The position numbers were made by a program, and so were the translations under genes. From contig CAMZHB010000083.1 of NCBI GenBank assembly GCA_947306605.1, positions 1 to 7,275 of the forward strand: DNA of 7,275 nt. The letters are read 5' to 3'. Below the pieces are notes generated by a model, which worked only from the letters and a program-made list of their open reading frames with translations, made no database searches and was not told the origin of the DNA. Shown here piece after piece: positions 5,305 to 7,275 of the stretch (position 1 is the stretch's first letter; each line of letters begins with the position of its first letter). The stretch is from an uncultured Prevotellaceae bacterium (GTDB lineage Bacteria; Bacteroidota; Bacteroidia; Bacteroidales; Bacteroidaceae).

Positions 5305-5322
5305 ATATACAGTTAATAATAT

Positions 5323-7071
5323 ATGGAAAATAAAGCGTTAATTGCACAATGTGCCAAAGTGGCTCAGACGTGGCTTGATTCACCTTTGTATGATGAAAAG
5401 ACAAAAGCCGACGTGCGTGATATGTTGGCCAATGTAGACAAAACAGAGTTGATAGATTCATTTTATAAAAACCTTGAGTTTGGTACAGGAGGCTTACGTG
5501 GTATCATGGGACCTGGTACAAATCGTATGAATATCTATACTGTCGGTGCGGCAACCCAAGGGCTGAGCAATTATTTGAATCGTGAGTTTGCTGATAGAGA
5601 ATCTATATCTGTTGTAATTGGCTATGACTGTCGCAATAACAGTGAATTGTTTGCTAAAACGTGTGCTGATATTTTCTCTGCGAATGGTATTCATGTTTAT
5701 CTCTTTGATGATATGCGGCCGACTCCAGAAATGTCGTATGCAATCCGTCGTCTGGGGTGTCAAAGCGGAATCATTCTAACGGCTTCTCATAATCCGAAAG
5801 AGTATAACGGATATAAGGCATACTGGGACGATGGTGCGCAGGTGTTGGCTCCACATGACAAGGGCATTATCGATGAAGTAAACAAGGTGCGTGTAGATGA
5901 TATTAAGTTTAAAGGAAATCCTGATTTAATATCGGTAATTGGAGAGGAAATAGACAGAGATTATTTGAACGATGTCAAAGGTATTTCGATTGATCCCGCA
6001 TGTATTTCGCGCCAGAAGGGACTTAAAATTGTCTATACGCCGATTCATGGAACGGGGATGAAGTTAATTCCACAATCTCTGAAGTTGTGGGGATTTGAAA
6101 ATGTGACCTGTGTTCCTGAACAAATGATTAAAGACGGAAACTTCTCGACGGTTGTAAGTCCTAATCCGGAGAACGCAGAAGCTTTAACGCTTGCCTTGAA
6201 ATTGGCAAAGGAGATAGATGCCGATATCGTGATGGCTAGTGACCCTGATGCAGACCGCGTGGGAATGGCCTGCAAGAATGATAAAGGCGAGTGGACTTTA
6301 ATCAATGGTAACCAGACTTGTCTAATTTTCTTGTATTACATAATAAAAAATCGTCAGGCTCGTGGATTGATGAAAGGGAACGAGTTTATTGTTAAGACGA
6401 TTGTAACGACAGAATTAGTAAAGCGTGTAGCCGATACAGCAAACATAGAAATGCTTGACTGCTATACTGGTTTCAAATGGATTGCACGTGAGATTCGCTT
6501 GCTGGAAGGTAAAAAACAGTATATTGGAGGCGGTGAAGAATCATATGGTTTTTTGGCAGAGGATTTCGTACGTGATAAAGACGCAGTCAGTGCTTGCTCT
6601 TTGTTAGCCGAAATTTGTGCGTGGGCAAAGGATCAAGGGAAGACGTTATACGATGTTCTTATGGAAATCTACCGAGATTACGGATTCTCATACAATACTA
6701 CGGTTAATGTAGTGAAACCTGGCAAAGCCGGAGCAGACGAAATTAAGGCGATGATGGAAGGTTTTAGGATGCAACCAGTAAAAGAACTCGCTAATTCCCC
6801 GGTTAAGAGAATGCTGGACTATCAAAGCCTGACCGTGCATTATTCTGATGGAAGGAAAGAACCATTGGCAATGCCCGAACCTTCGAATGTGATTCAGTGG
6901 TTTGCAGAAGATGGAACAAAAGTTAGCGTTCGTCCATCGGGAACGGAACCTAAGATAAAGTTCTATTTGGAAGTGGCAGGTGAGATGCGAGACGCTGCCG
7001 ATTATCCGGCTGCCTGTCAGCGCGCAGAAGAAAAAGCGCAACTTATTAAACGCTCGTTGGGTCTAGAATAA
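5323..7071 (+). CDS. Phospho-sugar mutase (phosphoglucomutase/phosphomannomutase family)
   Basis: This 582-residue enzyme is an alpha-D-phosphohexomutase, moving phosphate between the C1 and C6 hydroxyls of a hexose via a phosphoserine and a bisphosphate intermediate. All four active-site loops are intact: TASHNP (153-158), with the phosphorylated Ser155 and the conserved NGYKAYWDDGAQ (162-173); the Mg-binding DPDADR (307-312); the sugar-specificity loop GGEESYG (403-409); and the phosphate-binding RPSGTEPK (537-544). The N-terminal block EFGTGGLRG (52-60) and the ~580-residue length place it with the PgcA/PGM2-type branch rather than the shorter ManB/GlmM enzymes. Whether glucose, mannose or pentose phosphates are preferred cannot be read from sequence. 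It is a cytoplasmic enzyme, linking glycolysis to glycogen and to nucleotide sugars for polysaccharides. The ATG at 5323 follows an AT-rich leader with no SD, normal for Bacteroidetes; MENKALIAQC is a typical start. A strong hairpin follows 24 bases after the stop. Confidence 0.96.
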   Translation: MENKALIAQCAKVAQTWLDSPLYDEKTKADVRDMLANVDKTELIDSFYKNLEFGTGGLRGIMGPGTNRMNIYTVGAATQGLSNYLNREFADRESISVVIGYDCRNNSELFAKTCADIFSANGIHVYLFDDMRPTPEMSYAIRRLGCQSGIILTASHNPKEYNGYKAYWDDGAQVLAPHDKGIIDEVNKVRVDDIKFKGNPDLISVIGEEIDRDYLNDVKGISIDPACISRQKGLKIVYTPIHGTGMKLIPQSLKLWGFENVTCVPEQMIKDGNFSTVVSPNPENAEALTLALKLAKEIDADIVMASDPDADRVGMACKNDKGEWTLINGNQTCLIFLYYIIKNRQARGLMKGNEFIVKTIVTTELVKRVADTANIEMLDCYTGFKWIAREIRLLEGKKQYIGGGEESYGFLAEDFVRDKDAVSACSLLAEICAWAKDQGKTLYDVLMEIYRDYGFSYNTTVNVVKPGKAGADEIKAMMEGFRMQPVKELANSPVKRMLDYQSLTVHYSDGRKEPLAMPEPSNVIQWFAEDGTKVSVRPSGTEPKIKFYLEVAGEMRDAADYPAACQRAEEKAQLIKRSLGLE

Positions 7072-7095
7072 AAAAGAATAAACGGGCTACATTAA

Positions 7096-7136
7096 AGAAA
7101 CAGAAGAGCATCCTGTGTGTTGGCTCTTCTGTTTCT
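7096..7136 (+). terminator. Strong hairpin after the phospho-sugar mutase gene
   Basis: A 14-base arm (7096-7109, AGAAACAGAAGAGC) pairs perfectly with 7123-7136 (GCTCTTCTGTTTCT) over a 13-base loop. It begins 24 bases after the mutase stop codon, the normal position for a transcription terminator. The downstream sequence is only moderately T-rich (TATTTCTGTTTTCT from 7147) with no immediate T-run, so termination here is likely but not of the textbook form. Confidence 0.6.
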
Positions 7137-7170
7137 CATATGTGCGTATTTCTGTTTTCTATAGTGGACG

Positions 7171-7207
7171 TTATAAAAATAAGTGAAAGTCCAATAGGGC
7201 TTTCACT
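7171..7207 (-). terminator. Intrinsic terminator for the minus-strand gene entering from the right
   Basis: On the minus strand, AGTGAAAGCCC (7207-7197) pairs with GGACTTTCACT (7192-7182) over a four-base loop: 11 pairs including one G-T wobble. It is followed directly by TATTTTTATAA (7181-7171). Stem plus U-rich tail is the classical intrinsic terminator form and points in the minus direction. It lies about 33 bases after the stop codon of the partial gene at 7240-7275. It also faces the mutase hairpin, as expected between convergent genes. Confidence 0.7.
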
Positions 7208-7239
7208 CACTTGAATTATTAGCCTGAGTTGTTGTATGA

Positions 7240-7275
7240 TTATCCTTTGAAGAAATTTTTCACATCTTCATTGGG
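7240..7275 (-). CDS. C-terminal end of a minus-strand gene (partial)
   Basis: On the minus strand the right edge reads PNEDVKNFFKG followed by TAA (7240-7242). Only 11 codons are visible, so the product cannot be named. Support for a real gene end is indirect: an open frame to the edge, a plausible polar/aromatic C-terminus, and a well-formed minus-strand terminator about 33 bases downstream. If real, the gene is convergent with the phospho-sugar mutase gene. Confidence 0.5.
   Translation of the reverse strand, partial: PNEDVKNFFKG

Noticed and set aside
1..7275. CRISPR array, tRNA genes, prophage or defence genes
   Set aside because: No regularly spaced repeats, no tRNA-like T-loop/acceptor structure and no integrase, nuclease-helicase or toxin-antitoxin pair was found on either strand.

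Overview
The window looks like ordinary chromosomal DNA of a member of the Bacteroidales (Bacteroides/Prevotella/Muribaculaceae type; I cannot go below the order). The evidence is the TAnnTTTG promoter elements in front of several genes, mostly SD-poor translation starts, AT-rich dispersed repeats of the 'AAAAATGAAGAATTA' kind, and protein families in their Bacteroidales form: a secreted C69 dipeptidase, a ~580-residue phospho-sugar mutase, and a secreted endonuclease/exonuclease/phosphatase protein.

Layout from left to right. (1) 1-239, minus: the N-terminal part of a secreted protein of unknown function, cut by the window edge. (2) 281-645, minus: the type A RNase P RNA (rnpB), with a TAnnTTTG promoter element at 661-668. 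(3) 646-891: a GC-rich divergent intergenic region with two short inverted repeats and a doubtful 24-codon ORF. (4) 892-1941, plus: a secreted endonuclease/exonuclease/phosphatase family protein, probably read from a leaderless or nearly leaderless mRNA. (5) 1942-2415, minus: rlmH, meeting the previous gene stop codon to stop codon. (6) 2416-2746: intergenic, with two outward promoters, three AT-rich repeat tracts and a GC-rich hairpin. (7) 2747-3595, plus: nadC. (8) 3613-5268, plus: the C69 dipeptidase, 17 bases after nadC. (9) 5323-7071, plus: the phospho-sugar mutase. (10) 7072-7275: a hairpin after the mutase, a minus-strand terminator, and the last 11 codons of a minus-strand gene entering from the right.

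The genes are mostly housekeeping functions: tRNA processing (rnpB), 23S rRNA modification (rlmH), NAD synthesis (nadC), sugar-phosphate interconversion (mutase), and two exported hydrolases. nadC and the dipeptidase are close enough to share a transcript. The mutase may be read from the same transcript or separated by a weak hairpin.

I found no mobile element, CRISPR array, defence system or toxin-antitoxin pair, and nothing I would call a new system. The most unusual signal is compositional. The plus strand is C-rich through most of the endonuclease gene, turns abruptly G/T-rich about 85 bases before its stop codon, and stays so across rlmH (opposite strand) and nadC before becoming AT-rich in the dipeptidase and mutase genes.
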